Part shown: piece by piece, positions 8,644-19,288 of the stretch
Position numbering within the stretch: the stretch's first letter is position 1
Layout of the letters: each line of letters begins with the position of its first letter
Assembly: GCF_017354945.1 (NCBI RefSeq)
Contig: NZ_CP071503.1
Coordinates: forward strand, 1,488,001-1,552,000
Direction: 5' to 3'
From: Shewanella avicenniae
Lineage (GTDB): Bacteria; Pseudomonadota; Gammaproteobacteria; Enterobacterales; Shewanellaceae
DNA: 64,000 nt
Made by a program: the position numbers and the translations under genes
The notes under the pieces: model-generated
Seen by the model: only the letters and a program-made list of their open reading frames with translations
The model's database searches: none
What the model was told of the DNA's origin: nothing

Positions 8644-10314
8644 ATGAGTCAGGTGGACACTGAAGTTCGTCCGAGTAACTTCATTCGCAATATCATTGAT
8701 GAGGATTTGGCTAGCGGTAAGCACACCAGCGTGCACACCCGTTTTCCGCCAGAGCCAAACGGCTACCTCCATATCGGTCACGCAAAGTCAATTTGCTTGA
8801 ATTTCGGTATTGCTCGTGACTACCAGGGACAGTGTAACTTACGCTTTGACGATACCAACCCTGAAAAAGAAAACATTGATTACGTCAACTCGATTAAAGA
8901 AGACGTTCAGTGGCTCGGCTTCAAATGGAGTGGTGATGTTCACTACTCGTCAGACTATTTTGACAAGCTGTACGGTTATGCCATTGAGTTGATCAACAAG
9001 GGCTTAGCCTATGTGTGTTTTCTTAACGGCGAACAAACCCGCGAATATCGTGGCACGCTAAAAGCACCGGGCAAAAACAGCCCATACCGCGACACTAGTG
9101 TTGCAGAAAACTTGGCATTGTTTGAAAAAATGCGTGCCGGTGAGTTCAAAGAAGGCGAGTGTTCACTGCGCGCTAAAATCGACATGGCGTCGCCATTCAT
9201 GTGTATGCGAGACCCAGTGATCTATCGCATCAAGTTTGCCCATCACCACCAAACCGGTGACAAGTGGTGCATCTATCCGATGTACGACTTTACCCACTGT
9301 ATTTCGGATGCGCTGGAAGATATTACTCACAGTATTTGTACGCTGGAATTCCAAGATAACCGCCGCCTGTATGACTGGGTGTTGGATCATCTGGATGATT
9401 TCAACAAACCCAATCGTACCCGTCAGTATGAGTTTTCACGCCTGAATCTTGAATACACACTGATGTCCAAGCGCAAGCTGAATGACTTAGTGGTGCGTAA
9501 GTTAGTGAGTGGTTGGGATGACCCACGTATGCCAACCATTGCTGGCCTGCGTCGTCGTGGTTACACCCCATCAGCAATGCGTGAATTTTGTGACCGCATT
9601 GGTGTGACCAAACAGGACAATCTTATCGAAATCGGGATGTTGGAAGCCTGTATTCGTGATGAATTGAACGATAATGCGCCACGCGCAATGGCGGTGATTA
9701 AACCGCTGAAACTGATTATCGAAAACTACCCAGAAGGTCAATTAGAGCAGTTGACTGCACCGGCACATCCAAACAAAGAAGAGCTAGGTGAACGCGTATT
9801 GCCATTTGGCCGTGAAATTTATATCGACCAAGCGGATTTCCGTGAAGAAGCCAACAAGCAATACAAGCGCTTAGTGCTCGGTAAAGAGGTGCGCTTACGT
9901 AACGCATATGTGATCAAAGCTGAGCGCTGTGATAAAGACGCTGAAGGTAATGTTACCGCGGTTTATTGCAGCTACGATCCAGAAACCTTGGGCAAAAACC
10001 CAAGTGATGGTCGTAAAGTTAAAGGGGTTATTCACTGGGTTGAACAAACTCAAGCCAAGCCGGCGGAATTCCGCTTGTACGATCGCTTGTTTATCGATGC
10101 AAACCCAGCTGCCGCTGAAACGGTAGATGAAGTCCTCAATCCAGACTCTTTGGTGGTTGAGCATGGTTTTGTTGAGCCAGGTTTGGTGAGCGCTGAGTCA
10201 AGCCAAGCCTATCAGTTTGAGCGTGAAGGTTACTTCTGTGCCGATTGCAAAGATTCAACGCCAGAAGCGCTAGTGTTTAACCGCACTGTGGCACTGCGTG
10301 ATTCGTTTGCTTAA
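8644..10314 (+). CDS. glnS: Glutaminyl-tRNA synthetase
   Basis: Class I synthetase that charges tRNA-Gln with glutamine in the cytosol. The 556-aa protein (E. coli 554) has [17 protein letters not shown] with the HIGH motif at residues 43-46, and the KMSKS-equivalent MSKRKL near residue 274. The two C-terminal beta-barrel anticodon domains account for the rest. A strong AAGAGGAAA ribosome site precedes the ATG. It is monocistronic, between a promoter at 8540 and a terminator at 10332. Confidence 0.97.
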   Translation: MSQVDTEVRPSNFIRNIIDEDLASGKHTSVHTRFPPEPNGYLHIGHAKSICLNFGIARDYQGQCNLRFDDTNPEKENIDYVNSIKEDVQWLGFKWSGDVHYSSDYFDKLYGYAIELINKGLAYVCFLNGEQTREYRGTLKAPGKNSPYRDTSVAENLALFEKMRAGEFKEGECSLRAKIDMASPFMCMRDPVIYRIKFAHHHQTGDKWCIYPMYDFTHCISDALEDITHSICTLEFQDNRRLYDWVLDHLDDFNKPNRTRQYEFSRLNLEYTLMSKRKLNDLVVRKLVSGWDDPRMPTIAGLRRRGYTPSAMREFCDRIGVTKQDNLIEIGMLEACIRDELNDNAPRAMAVIKPLKLIIENYPEGQLEQLTAPAHPNKEELGERVLPFGREIYIDQADFREEANKQYKRLVLGKEVRLRNAYVIKAERCDKDAEGNVTAVYCSYDPETLGKNPSDGRKVKGVIHWVEQTQAKPAEFRLYDRLFIDANPAAAETVDEVLNPDSLVVEHGFVEPGLVSAESSQAYQFEREGYFCADCKDSTPEALVFNRTVALRDSFA

Positions 10315-10331
10315 GCTACAACAGTTCAAAT

Positions 10332-10357
10332 CAAAGGCGCCATTCGGCGCCTTTGTT
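10332..10357 (+). terminator. Rho-independent terminator of glnS
   Basis: CAAAGGCGCC and GGCGCCTTTG form a perfect 10-bp stem with an ATTC loop, 17 nt after the glnS stop. Confidence 0.85.
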
Positions 10358-10441
10358 GTTTCTGCGCTAAATCGACACTAGGCAGTGCAGGGCTCGATTG
10401 TTAGAATTTGCGCCAGATTTTTCCGTGATATCTAATTCTTT

Positions 10442-11215
10442 ATGTACCAACAACTGTTAGCGCCCGTGCGCGCATTTCTTGGCTGCGAAACGCCAGATAG
10501 CTGGATTGCCGAAGCCATCAAGCCTGAGCGTTTATCCTTGCTACTGATTGATCACTGCAATTGCGAGCTCAAGGCCGCACAAACGGCGATGTTTCTGATC
10601 CGTAAATATGCTGTTGATGCCGATAGTGGCCAGTTACTGCTCGAGTGGGCCAAACCTTATGAGGAATTCGTTTATCATCGCGACCGCGATGTTACAGCCT
10701 TTATGGCACGCGATAGTCGTAAGAACGAATTAGCCGCGCAGCTTGTTGCAAAGAAAGAGTTTGCTCATGGCGACGATCTCATTGCCAAAATGGTCCGCCT
10801 TATCAAAGAGGAGTTTCACCATTTTGAGCAGGTACTGGAGTTGATGCTGGCGCGGCAGATCCCTTATTCAAATCTGCATGCAGGGCGTTATGCCAAAGGT
10901 TTGATGCGTCACGTTACCACGCACGAACCTGACACCTTGATTGATAAGTTGATTATTGGCGCCTTAATTGAAGCCCGTTCCTGCGAGCGCTTTGCTAAGT
11001 TAGCGCCACATTTAGATGATGAACTGGGGCGGTTTTATGTGTCGTTGCTGCGCTCAGAAGCGCGCCATTATCAAGATTACTTGGTGCTTGCCGAAGCGAT
11101 AGCTGGGAATGATATTAGCGAGCGAGTGGCGTTTTTAGTGGATCGAGAAGCGGCTTTGATTCAAGCGCCAGATAGTGAATTCCGCTTTCACAGTGGTGTG
11201 CCGTTATCGGCGTAA
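10442..11215 (+). CDS. miaE: tRNA-(ms2io6A37) hydroxylase MiaE
   Basis: Non-heme diiron monooxygenase that hydroxylates the isopentenyl group of ms2i6A at position 37 of tRNAs reading UNN codons. The 257-aa protein aligns by eye with Salmonella MiaE along its length: LLIDHCNCELKAAQTAM near the N-terminus, KEEFHHFEQV (about 122) and RSEARHYQDY (about 207) carrying diiron ligands, and the ending FRFHSGVP. The start at 10442 has no clear ribosome site, but the protein begins as the family does. It lies between glnS and the convergent lpxH. Confidence 0.93.
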   Translation: MYQQLLAPVRAFLGCETPDSWIAEAIKPERLSLLLIDHCNCELKAAQTAMFLIRKYAVDADSGQLLLEWAKPYEEFVYHRDRDVTAFMARDSRKNELAAQLVAKKEFAHGDDLIAKMVRLIKEEFHHFEQVLELMLARQIPYSNLHAGRYAKGLMRHVTTHEPDTLIDKLIIGALIEARSCERFAKLAPHLDDELGRFYVSLLRSEARHYQDYLVLAEAIAGNDISERVAFLVDREAALIQAPDSEFRFHSGVPLSA

Positions 11216-11251
11216 GTGCTTGCTTACTGCGAGCAGCCCGAACCATGCTTG

Positions 11252-11965
11252 TTAGTTAGAAAAAGGTAGCGTTTGTAATTCGAGACCAGCGGGCGTGAGT
11301 TTTAATACGCTGCCTTGTTCATACCAATCACCGACCACTGCGCGAGTTTGCTTCTCGGCTAAATGATGAATCGCAGGGCGATGTGTGTGGCCGTGGATCA
11401 TCAAATCGGCCCGCTGTTGCAGCATTAATTCCAGCACTGCGGCAGGGGCAACATCCATAATCTCATAGCTTTTAATCTGGTTTTGTTGCTTGCTATCTGC
11501 GCGCAGTTTGGCCGCTATCTTTAATCGTTTAGTTTTCGTGAGGCATTTAAAGCCCAAGCGGACGAGCGGGTTGTTACGAAAACGGCGGAATTTCTGATAG
11601 TCATGGTCGAGGGTACACAGGCTGTCGCCATGCAGAATCACGCAGCGCTGCTGATAAATTTCGGTGGTAAACACTTCAGGAAGAAGCGTCATGCCAGCCT
11701 GTTTGGCATAGCGTTTACCAAGCAGAAAGTCGCGATTGCCGTGGGTGAAGTAGATGGGAATTTGTTGGCTGATTCGCCGTAACTTCTCTGCGATAGCCAG
11801 TGCAAACGGCTCGGCAAGATCATCGCCAACCCACACTTCAAATAGATCGCCCAAAATATAGAGTGCGTCTACCTGTGCAAGATTATCGAGAAACTGGCTG
11901 AAGGCGAGGGTAATATCGGGACGATCTGCACTTAAATGCAGATCGCCGATGAACAAAGTTTGCAT
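11252..11965 (-). CDS. lpxH: UDP-2,3-diacylglucosamine diphosphatase LpxH
   Basis: Peripheral inner-membrane Mn-dependent phosphoesterase; makes lipid X from UDP-2,3-diacylglucosamine in lipid A synthesis. The 237-aa protein has the calcineurin-type metal motifs in order: GDLHL (Asp8, His10), [12 protein letters not shown] (about 39), HGNRDF (about 77), HGDSL (about 113) and HGHTHRP (about 195). It starts 6 nt after the ppiB stop and so forms a ppiB-lpxH operon, the same pairing as in many gammaproteobacteria. Confidence 0.95.
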   Translation of the reverse strand: MQTLFIGDLHLSADRPDITLAFSQFLDNLAQVDALYILGDLFEVWVGDDLAEPFALAIAEKLRRISQQIPIYFTHGNRDFLLGKRYAKQAGMTLLPEVFTTEIYQQRCVILHGDSLCTLDHDYQKFRRFRNNPLVRLGFKCLTKTKRLKIAAKLRADSKQQNQIKSYEIMDVAPAAVLELMLQQRADLMIHGHTHRPAIHHLAEKQTRAVVGDWYEQGSVLKLTPAGLELQTLPFSN

Positions 11966-11971
11966 GCAGAC

Positions 11972-12466
11972 TTATTCGCTGATGCTCACTTTCTCAATCA
12001 CTACTGCTTCCAATGGTACATCTTGATGCATACCACGGTTGCCAGTCGCAACGTCTTTGATCTTGTTGACTACGTCCATGCCTTCAACCACTTCACCGAA
12101 CACGCAGTAACCCCAACCTTGAATTGACTCGCTTTTGAAGTCCAAGAAGGTGTTGTTGTTCACGTTGATGAAGAATTGCGCAGTTGCTGAATGCGGGTCT
12201 TGAGTACGTGCCATCGCAATCGCACCCACTTTGTTGCTCAGACCGTTGTTTGCTTCGTTCTTAACCGGTGTGTTGGTTGGCTTTTGTTGCATATCTTTAG
12301 TAAAGCCGCCACCTTGGATCATGAAACCATCAATCACACGGTGGAAAATAGTACCGTTGTAGAAGCCCTCTTCGGCGTATTGCAAAAAGTTTGCTGCAGT
12401 TTCTGGTGCTTTTTCAGTGTCTAACGCCAGCTTGATGTCGCCGTGGTTGGTGTGCAAAGTGATCAT
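11972..12466 (-). CDS. ppiB: Cytosolic cyclophilin peptidyl-prolyl isomerase B
   Basis: Folding helper that interconverts cis and trans proline bonds. The 164-aa protein (E. coli 164) has the cyclophilin core: [13 protein letters not shown] with the catalytic Arg at residue 43, [19 protein letters not shown], and the [17 protein letters not shown] segment. There is no signal peptide, so it is the cytosolic form. It diverges from cysS across 144 bp that must contain both promoters, and is followed closely by lpxH. Confidence 0.95.
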   Translation of the reverse strand: MITLHTNHGDIKLALDTEKAPETAANFLQYAEEGFYNGTIFHRVIDGFMIQGGGFTKDMQQKPTNTPVKNEANNGLSNKVGAIAMARTQDPHSATAQFFINVNNNTFLDFKSESIQGWGYCVFGEVVEGMDVVNKIKDVATGNRGMHQDVPLEAVVIEKVSISE

Positions 12467-12610
12467 AAGTAGTACCTTTGAGCTAAATTCGTGGGCGGAT
12501 TCTAACTTATCCGTTAATGGGGCGAAAGGGCAGTATTCAAGAGCTAGGTGCGATGCTAAACTCTTCAGCCAGTTTCAAGCCATGTTTATAAGAGTACAAG
12601 AGAAAATTCG

Positions 12611-13990
12611 ATGTTGAAGATCTACAACAGTCTGAGCCGCCAAAAAGAGGAATTTACACCGATAGTACCGGGAAAAGTGGGGATGTACGTCTGTGGCGTC
12701 ACCATATATGACTTGTGTCATATCGGGCATGGCAGGACCTTTGTGTCGTTCGACATGATTGTACGCTATCTGCGTTACGCAGGTTACGACGTTAACTTTT
12801 TGCGTAATATCACCGACGTTGATGACAAAATCATCAAGCGTGCCAATGAAAATGGCGAAAGCTGTGAAGCATTAACGGAACGCCTAATCGGCGAAATGCA
12901 TGCCGACTTTGACGCATTAAATATGCAGCGTCCGGATTTTGAACCTCGTGCGACTCTGCACATTGGTGAAATCATCGAGATGGTTGAGCAACTGATTGAA
13001 CGTGGTCACGCCTATGTTGCCGATGATGGCGATGTGCTGTTCAGTGTTGAGTCGTTCAAAGAGTATGGCCGTCTGTCAGGGCAAGACTTAGAGCAGTTGC
13101 AAGCCGGTGCTCGTGTCGAAGTTGACCAAGCTAAACGTAATCCGATGGATTTTGTGCTGTGGAAAATGTCCAAACCGGGTGAGCCTACATGGGATTCACC
13201 TTGGGGCGCAGGTCGTCCTGGCTGGCACATCGAATGTTCTGCGATGAACAGCAAACACTTAGGTGCCCATTTTGATATTCATGGCGGCGGTTCTGATCTG
13301 ATGTTCCCACACCATGAAAACGAAATCGCTCAATCCTGTTGTGCCCATGACACCAAGTATGTGAACTACTGGATGCACACCGGTATGGTGATGGTCGACA
13401 AGGAGAAGATGTCTAAGTCGCTGGGTAACTTCTTCACGATTCGTGACGTGTTGGCGCATTATGATGCCGAAACGGTGCGTTACTTCTTACTGTCGGGGCA
13501 CTATCGTAGCCAACTGAACTACTCAGAAGACAACCTCAAACAAGCGCGCGCGTCTTTAGAGCGGATGTACACAGCGCTGAAAGATCTCGATTTGAGCGTT
13601 GCTCCGGCAGAAGCTAGTGAATACATTGAGCGCTTTAAGACCGCGATGGACGATGATTTCAACACGCCTGAAGCCTTTTCGGTACTGTTTGATATGGTGC
13701 GTGAAATCAACCGCTTGAAAGGTTCTGATATTGCAGCGGCATCTGCATTAGCGGTCTCCATGAAACAACTGGCTGATGTACTCGGCATTTTATCTTCAAC
13801 GCCAGAAGCCTTCTTTCAAGGTGAAAGTAATGACGATGAAGTGGCAGAAATCGAAGCCTTGATTGTTGAGCGTAACCGCGCTCGCGCCGAAAAAGATTGG
13901 CCTGCCGCGGATAAAGCCCGAGATCGTTTGAACGAACTCGGCATTGTGCTGGAAGATGGTGCCAACGGTACCACGTGGCGTAAGAAGTAA
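12611..13990 (+). CDS. cysS: Cysteinyl-tRNA synthetase
   Basis: Class I synthetase that charges tRNA-Cys. The 459-aa protein (E. coli 461) has the zinc ligand Cys28 in [10 protein letters not shown], the HIGH motif at 37-40, GWHIECSAM with the second zinc Cys, HHENEIAQ with further zinc ligands, and KMSKS near residue 266. The C-terminal DALR/anticodon region completes it. The divergent ppiB start lies 144 nt away. Confidence 0.97.
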   Translation: MLKIYNSLSRQKEEFTPIVPGKVGMYVCGVTIYDLCHIGHGRTFVSFDMIVRYLRYAGYDVNFLRNITDVDDKIIKRANENGESCEALTERLIGEMHADFDALNMQRPDFEPRATLHIGEIIEMVEQLIERGHAYVADDGDVLFSVESFKEYGRLSGQDLEQLQAGARVEVDQAKRNPMDFVLWKMSKPGEPTWDSPWGAGRPGWHIECSAMNSKHLGAHFDIHGGGSDLMFPHHENEIAQSCCAHDTKYVNYWMHTGMVMVDKEKMSKSLGNFFTIRDVLAHYDAETVRYFLLSGHYRSQLNYSEDNLKQARASLERMYTALKDLDLSVAPAEASEYIERFKTAMDDDFNTPEAFSVLFDMVREINRLKGSDIAAASALAVSMKQLADVLGILSSTPEAFFQGESNDDEVAEIEALIVERNRARAEKDWPAADKARDRLNELGIVLEDGANGTTWRKK

Positions 13991-14023
13991 GCTTTCTAGC
14001 GAGTCAAGCCTATTGTGCACATG

Positions 14024-14052
14024 AAAAAGCCGACGTTAAGTCGGCTTTTTGC
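14024..14052. terminator. Bidirectional terminator between cysS and folD
   Basis: AAAAAGCCGAC and GTCGGCTTTTT are perfect 11-bp arms around a 5-nt loop, with A and T runs on the two sides. It can serve both convergent genes. Confidence 0.9.
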
Positions 14053-14071
14053 TATGTCGTGCGAGTCGCAA

Positions 14072-14926
14072 CTAATCGTGATATTGCTCAGCAGCAAACA
14101 GGGTGTTTTCTAATAGGCTGGCAATGGTCATCGGTCCCACACCACCCGGAACTGGCGTAATAAAGCTGGCGCGTTCGGCAGCCGCGGCAAACTCAACGTC
14201 ACCCACCAGACGGCCATCGGCCAAACGGTTGATGCCTACGTCAATCACTACTGCACCCGGTTTAATCCACTCACCAGGAATGAAGCCCGGTTTACCTACT
14301 GCAACCACAACAAGATCTGCTTGTGAGACTTTTTGCTGCAAACCTTGAGTAAATCGGTGGCACGTGGTGGTGGTGCAACCTGCCAATAACAACTCCAACG
14401 TCATTGGGCGGCCGACGATATTGGAAGCGCCCACAACCACAGCATCTAGACCGTGTGTTTTAACACCCGTCGACTTGATCAGGGTCATAATGCCCATCGG
14501 CGTGCATGAGCGTAGTACCGGAATACGTTGTGCTAAACGGCCAACGTTATATGGATGAAAACCATCGACGTCTTTATCAGGTTGTATACGCTCAATCACT
14601 TTGGCGTCGTCGATATGTTCAGGCAGTGGCAGCTGCACCAAAATGCCATCAATACTGCCATCTTGGTTAAGTGAGTCTATAAGATTAAGTAGTTCTTCTT
14701 CGCTGGTTTCACTCGGTAAATCGTAAGAACGCGACAAAAAGCCCACTTCTTCACAGGCTTTACGTTTGCTTCCAACATACACTTGAGAAGCTGGGTCACT
14801 TCCTACCAGAATGACGGCAAGACCTGGAATGCGTTGGCCCGCCGCTTGGCGTTGTGCCACTTTTTGTTTTAATTCTTGCCGAATGGATTGCGCTATCGCT
14901 TTGCCATCAATTAGTTGGGCAGTCAT
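14072..14926 (-). CDS. folD: Methylenetetrahydrofolate dehydrogenase/cyclohydrolase FolD
   Basis: Bifunctional cytosolic enzyme converting 5,10-methylene-THF to 10-formyl-THF for purine and formyl-Met supply. The 284-aa protein (E. coli 288) starts [12 protein letters not shown], has [14 protein letters not shown] with Tyr50 and Lys54 (active site), QLPLPEHID, and [10 protein letters not shown] near residue 262. The frame is open upstream to 15004, but the added stretch is not conserved and the 14926 ATG matches the family start; an AAGGAAA sits somewhat far upstream. Convergent with cysS. Confidence 0.95.
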   Translation of the reverse strand: MTAQLIDGKAIAQSIRQELKQKVAQRQAAGQRIPGLAVILVGSDPASQVYVGSKRKACEEVGFLSRSYDLPSETSEEELLNLIDSLNQDGSIDGILVQLPLPEHIDDAKVIERIQPDKDVDGFHPYNVGRLAQRIPVLRSCTPMGIMTLIKSTGVKTHGLDAVVVGASNIVGRPMTLELLLAGCTTTTCHRFTQGLQQKVSQADLVVVAVGKPGFIPGEWIKPGAVVIDVGINRLADGRLVGDVEFAAAAERASFITPVPGGVGPMTIASLLENTLFAAEQYHD

Positions 14927-15085
14927 GGGTGTAGGGTTTCCTTTGTTATGGCGCGATGTTCTATAAAGCGGCGATATTTTAGCAGCCGAGGGGCACAGTG
15001 TCATGATGAAAGGTGCGCCAGAACACAGAATTTCCCGTTTGCCGCGCTAAATTTCGGCAGCTAATTAGCTTGCTCAAAAAAATCG

Positions 15086-15114
15086 TTGACGCAGTGAAAC
15101 TGAATCGCTAACAT
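15086..15114 (+). promoter_or_regulatory. Promoter of the tRNA operon
   Basis: TTGACG, a 17-nt spacer and TAACAT. It is followed by GC-rich sequence like a stringent discriminator, and lies about 110 nt before tRNA-Pro. Confidence 0.6.
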
Positions 15115-15222
15115 GCGCTCCGTTCTTGAGCAGTAGACGGTTTTGACCACCAAATCAAATACCAAACTGATAGTTAGCATAGACAAGTTGTTGAGTGTTA
15201 ACCCCATCCTCAAGCACATATT

Positions 15223-15299
<77 letters not shown>

Positions 15300-15366
15300 A
15301 ATTCAAGGGCAGTGTGCTATAACATTGTCAGTACCGATCAGGATGCAACATGATGTTGCCGCCCAT

Positions 15367-15443
15367 GCGCCCGTAGCTCAGTTGGATAGAGCATCCGCCT
15401 TCTAAGCGGATGGTCGCAGGTTCGAATCCTGCCGGGCGTACCA
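15367..15443 (+). tRNA. tRNA-Arg (anticodon TCT)
   Basis: A 77-nt cloverleaf with acceptor GCGCCCG/CGGGCGT, D-arm AGCTCAGTTGGATAGAGC, anticodon stem CCGCC/GGCGG-type with TCT in the loop, T-arm GGTTCGAATCC and encoded CCA. It reads the AGA/AGG codons. Confidence 0.95.
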
Positions 15444-15449
15444 AATTAT

Positions 15450-15526
15450 GGTGATTGTAGCTCAGTTGGTAGAGCCCTGGATTGTGATTCCAGTTGTCGT
15501 GGGTTCGAGCCCCATCAGTCACCCCA
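15450..15526 (+). tRNA. tRNA-His (anticodon GTG)
   Basis: Acceptor GTGATTG/CAGTCAC with an extra G at 15450 facing C73, the hallmark of tRNA-His. The anticodon loop carries GTG, the T-arm is GGTTCGAGCCC and CCA is encoded. It lies 6 nt after tRNA-Arg. Confidence 0.95.
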
Positions 15527-15538
15527 TTATTCAAAATC

Positions 15539-15570
15539 AAAAAAAGCGACCTAGAGTCGCTTTTTTTGTC
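15539..15570 (+). terminator. Terminator of the tRNA operon
   Basis: A GCGAC/GTCGC core flanked by A and T runs gives a 12-bp stem with a CTAGA loop and a T-tract, directly after tRNA-His. Confidence 0.9.
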
Positions 15571-15591
15571 TCTTTAATCGGCCATTGTGGC

Positions 15592-15620
15592 TCGACTCAT
15601 CGAAAGTGCATGGCTATAAT
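15592..15620 (+). promoter_or_regulatory. Promoter of tig
   Basis: TCGACT, a 17-nt spacer and a consensus TATAAT. It is the best sigma-70 match between the tRNA terminator and the tig start at 15776, giving a leader of about 150 nt. Confidence 0.6.
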
Positions 15621-15775
15621 GCTGCGTCTTGATAAACATCAACATTTGTAAGACGAATGCCCAAAGCAACTCTTAGAGGCGTTATCGTTAACATTATCGT
15701 CAAGAAACGAATACCTGAATAGTTGATTCAATGTCGACTATAAAAAGGAAGTTAGACACATTTCGAGGTAAAAGA

Positions 15776-17086
15776 ATGCAAGTTTCTGTTGAAACAACAC
15801 AAGGCCTGGAGCGTCGCCTGACCATCTCCGTACCTGCTGAACAGATTGAAAAACTGGTAAAAGAAAATCTGCAACGCGAAGCTAAGCGCGCTCGTATCCC
15901 TGGATTCCGTCCAGGTAAAGTGCCAGCAAGCGTTATCGAGAAGCGTTATGGCAAGGCCATTCGTCAAGACATTACCGGTGAAGTGATGCAGCGTAGTTTC
16001 ATTGACGCTATCATCGCCGAAAAACTTAATCCAGCGGGTGCTCCAACACTGACGCCAGGTGCGACCGAAGGTGAACAGTTCGAATTCACTGCAACTTTCG
16101 AAGTGTATCCAGAAGTTGCCGTAACTGGCATCGACGCCATCGAAATCGAAAAGCCAGTTGCTGAAGTTAAAGATGCTGACGTAGACAACATGATCGAAAC
16201 TTTGCGTAAGCAACATGCAACATTTGCTGCTGTTGAGCGTGAAGCTGCTGAAGGCGACAAAGCGATCATCAACTTTGTTGGTAGCATCGACGGTGAAGAG
16301 TTCGAAGGCGGTAAAGCTGAAGATTTCGAACTGCAACTCGGTAGCGGCCGCATGATCCCTGGCTTTGAAGAAGGCGTTATCGGCCACAAAGCAGGCGAAG
16401 AATTCGATATCGATGTAACTTTCCCAGAAGAATACCACGCTGAAAACCTGAAAGGTAAAGCGGCTAAATTTGCGATCACTCTGAAAGAAGTGAAAGGTGC
16501 AGAGCTACCAGAAGTGAATGATGAATTCGCAACTCGTTTCGGTGTTCTGGAAGGTGGTGTTGATGCGCTGAAAGCTGAAATCCGTAAGAATATGGAACGC
16601 GAACTTGAGCAAGCGCTGAAAGCAAACGTTAAAGAACAAGTACTGAACGGTTTGTTGGCTGCAAATGAAGTTGAATTGCCAAAAGCACTGATCGCTGGTG
16701 AAGTAGACGTTCTGCGTCGTCAAGCACTGCAACGTTTCGGTGGTCAATTCAATCCTCAGCAAATGCCTGAACTGCCAGCTGAGCTGTTCACTGAACAAGC
16801 TGAGCGCCGCGTTAAAATCGGTCTGCTGTTGGGCGAAGTTATCAAAGGTAGCGAGCTGAAAGCTGACGAAGAACGCGTACAAGCGTTGATCGCATCTATG
16901 GCTTCTGCTTATGAAGATCCAAAAGAAGTGGTTGAATACTACAACAGCAACAACGAGCTGATGCAAAACATGCGCAACTTAGCGCTGGAAGAGCAAGCCG
17001 TTGAAGAAGTTCTGAAAGCTGCAAAAGTGACTGACAAAGAAGTTGCATTTGAAGATTTTATGAACAAGGCTGCAGGTCGCGCATAA
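15776..17086 (+). CDS. tig: Trigger factor (ribosome-bound chaperone and prolyl isomerase)
   Basis: Meets nascent chains at the ribosome exit tunnel. The 436-aa protein has the N-terminal ribosome-binding signature GFRPGKVP (about residues 43-50), a middle FKBP-type isomerase domain ([21 protein letters not shown] onward) and a helical C-terminal arm domain. The frame is open upstream to 15731, but [14 protein letters not shown] at 15776 matches the family start and has a GAGG ribosome site. Followed by clpP and clpX in the conserved order. Confidence 0.96.
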   Translation: MQVSVETTQGLERRLTISVPAEQIEKLVKENLQREAKRARIPGFRPGKVPASVIEKRYGKAIRQDITGEVMQRSFIDAIIAEKLNPAGAPTLTPGATEGEQFEFTATFEVYPEVAVTGIDAIEIEKPVAEVKDADVDNMIETLRKQHATFAAVEREAAEGDKAIINFVGSIDGEEFEGGKAEDFELQLGSGRMIPGFEEGVIGHKAGEEFDIDVTFPEEYHAENLKGKAAKFAITLKEVKGAELPEVNDEFATRFGVLEGGVDALKAEIRKNMERELEQALKANVKEQVLNGLLAANEVELPKALIAGEVDVLRRQALQRFGGQFNPQQMPELPAELFTEQAERRVKIGLLLGEVIKGSELKADEERVQALIASMASAYEDPKEVVEYYNSNNELMQNMRNLALEEQAVEEVLKAAKVTDKEVAFEDFMNKAAGRA

Positions 17087-17121
17087 GCCAGACTTGACTT
17101 GATTGGTCAATCGCCATTTAT

Positions 17122-17160
17122 AATGGCTCGTATGAGGTCCCTCATGCGGGCCATTTTTAT
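17122..17160 (+). terminator. Terminator after tig, overlapping the clpP promoter
   Basis: Positions 17122-17137 and 17140-17155 form a 16-bp stem, including two G-T pairs, followed by TTTTATT. A consensus TATAAT at 17119-17124 overlaps its left arm and, with TTGACT upstream, could be the clpP -10 element. Confidence 0.75.
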
Positions 17161-17176
17161 TTAGGGAAACATAAGA

Positions 17177-17785
17177 ATGCATACACCTCAGTCAGTTATG
17201 AATGCTCTGGTGCCAATGGTGGTTGAACAAACTTCTAAAGGCGAACGCTCCTACGACATTTACTCTCGTCTGTTAAAAGAGCGCGTGATTTTCATGGTAG
17301 GTCAAGTCGAAGAGCACATGGCAAACCTGATTGTGGCGCAGCTGCTTTTCTTAGAATCGGAAAGCCCAGACAAAGATATTTCTCTGTATATCAACTCTCC
17401 AGGTGGCTCGGTCACAGCGGGCATGGCGATCTACGACACCATGCAGTTTATCAAGCCAGACGTGAGCACCGTATGTATTGGTCAAGCGGCCAGTATGGGC
17501 GCATTCCTGTTGGCGGGTGGCGCTAAAGGTAAACGTCATTGCTTGCCTAACGCGCGCGTAATGATTCATCAACCGTTGGGCGGTTTCCAAGGTCAAGCCT
17601 CTGATATCGCTATCCATGCACAAGAGATTTTGGGCATTAAAAATAAACTGAACGGTTTATTGGCTGAACATACCGGTCAACCTATTGAAGTGGTTGAGCG
17701 CGATACCGACCGTGATAACTTCATGAGTGCGACCCAAGCACTTGAATACGGTTTAGTTGATTCCGTTATTTCGAAACGGGATTAA
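17177..17785 (+). CDS. clpP: ATP-dependent Clp protease proteolytic subunit ClpP
   Basis: Self-compartmentalised serine protease that degrades substrates fed in by ClpX or ClpA. The 202-aa protein carries the catalytic triad Ser106 (GQAASMGAF), His131 (VMIHQPLGG) and Asp180 (DTDRDNF). A short N-terminal propeptide is likely removed, as in E. coli. An AGGGAAA ribosome site precedes the ATG. It lies 94 nt before clpX, its usual partner. Confidence 0.97.
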   Translation: MHTPQSVMNALVPMVVEQTSKGERSYDIYSRLLKERVIFMVGQVEEHMANLIVAQLLFLESESPDKDISLYINSPGGSVTAGMAIYDTMQFIKPDVSTVCIGQAASMGAFLLAGGAKGKRHCLPNARVMIHQPLGGFQGQASDIAIHAQEILGIKNKLNGLLAEHTGQPIEVVERDTDRDNFMSATQALEYGLVDSVISKRD

Positions 17786-17879
17786 CCAGATTTTCTGGCT
17801 GAAATATGCCACTATCTGAGCTAAGCTCAGTAGGATGTGTTAAGCAGCGCTTAGAGCGTGCTGCAAATGAGGAACAGTA

Positions 17880-19157
17880 ATGGCTGACAACAAACACGGT
17901 GATAACGGTAAACTGCTGTACTGCTCTTTCTGCGGAAAGAGCCAGCATGAAGTTCGTAAGTTGATTGCCGGTCCGTCCGTTTATGTTTGTGACGAATGTG
18001 TAGAGTTATGCAACGACATCATTCGTGAAGAGATTAAAGACATCTCGCCAAAACGCGATCAAGAAAAATTGCCTACGCCGCATGAATTGCGTGCGCATCT
18101 TGATGACTATGTTATCGGTCAAGAGCAGGCGAAAAAGGTGTTATCGGTTGCTGTCTACAACCATTACAAACGTTTGAAATATCCTGCGCCAAAAGATGGT
18201 GTGGAACTCGGCAAAAGTAACATTTTGCTGATCGGTCCAACCGGTAGCGGCAAAACGCTGCTGGCAGAAACCTTAGCGCGTTTTCTTGATGTGCCGTTTA
18301 CCATGGCTGACGCAACCACGCTGACCGAAGCTGGCTATGTGGGCGAGGATGTTGAAAACATCATTCAGAAATTGCTGCAGAAATGCGATTACGACGTAGA
18401 AAAAGCGCAGCGCGGTATTGTTTACATCGATGAAATTGACAAAATCAGTCGCAAATCTGATAACCCATCGATCACTCGTGACGTGTCGGGTGAAGGGGTA
18501 CAGCAAGCGCTGCTGAAATTGATCGAAGGCACGGTAGCAGCTGTGCCGCCTCAAGGTGGCCGTAAGCATCCACAACAAGAGTTTTTGCAGGTTGATACCT
18601 CCAAGATTCTGTTTATCTGTGGCGGTGCTTTCGCCGGGCTTGAGAAAGTTATTGAGCAGCGAGCCCATGTAGGTAGTGGTATTGGCTTCGGCGCGACCGT
18701 AAAAGGCGATGCAGATAAGAAAAGTATCTCTGATACCTTGCTGCAAGTAGAACCGGAAGATTTGGTCAAATTTGGTTTGATCCCTGAATTCATCGGTCGT
18801 TTGCCGGTAGTGGCTACCTTAGGCGAATTGGACGAAGAAGCATTGGTGCAAATTTTATCTCAACCTAAGAACGCGATTACCAAGCAATATGGTGCCTTGT
18901 TCGAAATGGAAAAGGTTGAGTTAGAGTTCCGCGAAGATGCTTTGACAGCGATTGCCAAAAAGGCGATGGTACGTAAAACCGGTGCACGTGGATTGCGTTC
19001 CATTGTTGAAGCGATTTTGCTTAACACCATGTACGACCTACCGTCATATGAGAACGTCAGTAAAGTCGTTGTTGACGAATCTGTGGTGAAGGGTGAATCA
19101 GATCCAATCCTGATTTATGCCCGTGGTGATTCACAGGCCGCATCGGGTGAACATTAA
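17880..19157 (+). CDS. clpX: ATP-dependent Clp protease ATPase subunit ClpX
   Basis: AAA+ unfoldase that delivers tagged substrates to ClpP. The 425-aa protein has the N-terminal C4 zinc-binding domain (Cys15, Cys18, Cys37, Cys40), Walker A GPTGSGKT near 119, pore-loop GYVGEDVEN near 151, Walker [11 protein letters not shown] near 181 and a sensor 2 segment [10 protein letters not shown]. Ribosome site GAGGAA. A terminator follows the stop, separating it from lon. Confidence 0.97.
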   Translation: MADNKHGDNGKLLYCSFCGKSQHEVRKLIAGPSVYVCDECVELCNDIIREEIKDISPKRDQEKLPTPHELRAHLDDYVIGQEQAKKVLSVAVYNHYKRLKYPAPKDGVELGKSNILLIGPTGSGKTLLAETLARFLDVPFTMADATTLTEAGYVGEDVENIIQKLLQKCDYDVEKAQRGIVYIDEIDKISRKSDNPSITRDVSGEGVQQALLKLIEGTVAAVPPQGGRKHPQQEFLQVDTSKILFICGGAFAGLEKVIEQRAHVGSGIGFGATVKGDADKKSISDTLLQVEPEDLVKFGLIPEFIGRLPVVATLGELDEEALVQILSQPKNAITKQYGALFEMEKVELEFREDALTAIAKKAMVRKTGARGLRSIVEAILLNTMYDLPSYENVSKVVVDESVVKGESDPILIYARGDSQAASGEH

Positions 19158-19186
19158 TTGTTCAGTTAGGTAGTGGATTGAAAAAT

Positions 19187-19213
19187 AAGGAGCCTCAATC
19201 GGCTCCTTTTTTT
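19187..19213 (+). terminator. Terminator of clpX
   Basis: AAGGAGCC and GGCTCCTT around a 6-nt loop, followed by a run of T. Confidence 0.88.
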
Positions 19214-19223
19214 ATTTATGGCA

Positions 19224-19250
19224 TTGAAAGCATGGATCACGCCCCAATAT
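19224..19250 (+). promoter_or_regulatory. Sigma-32 heat-shock promoter of lon
   Basis: TTGAAA, a 12-nt gap and CCCCAATAT fit the sigma-32 pattern and resemble the E. coli lon promoter (CCCCATATAC) as I recall it. It is 39 nt before the lon start. Confidence 0.65.
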
Positions 19251-19288
19251 ACTCAAGGTAATACTATTAACTGGAACGGAATCAAGCT

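Noticed and set aside
15752..16479. Two long open frames antisense to tig
   Set aside because: They lie fully opposite a conserved gene and their compositions (Phe/Asn-rich; Ser-rich) are typical of mirrored codon usage.
18273..18746. 157-codon open frame antisense to clpX
   Set aside because: No ribosome site or recognisable domain; it is a shadow of the strongly conserved ATPase frame.
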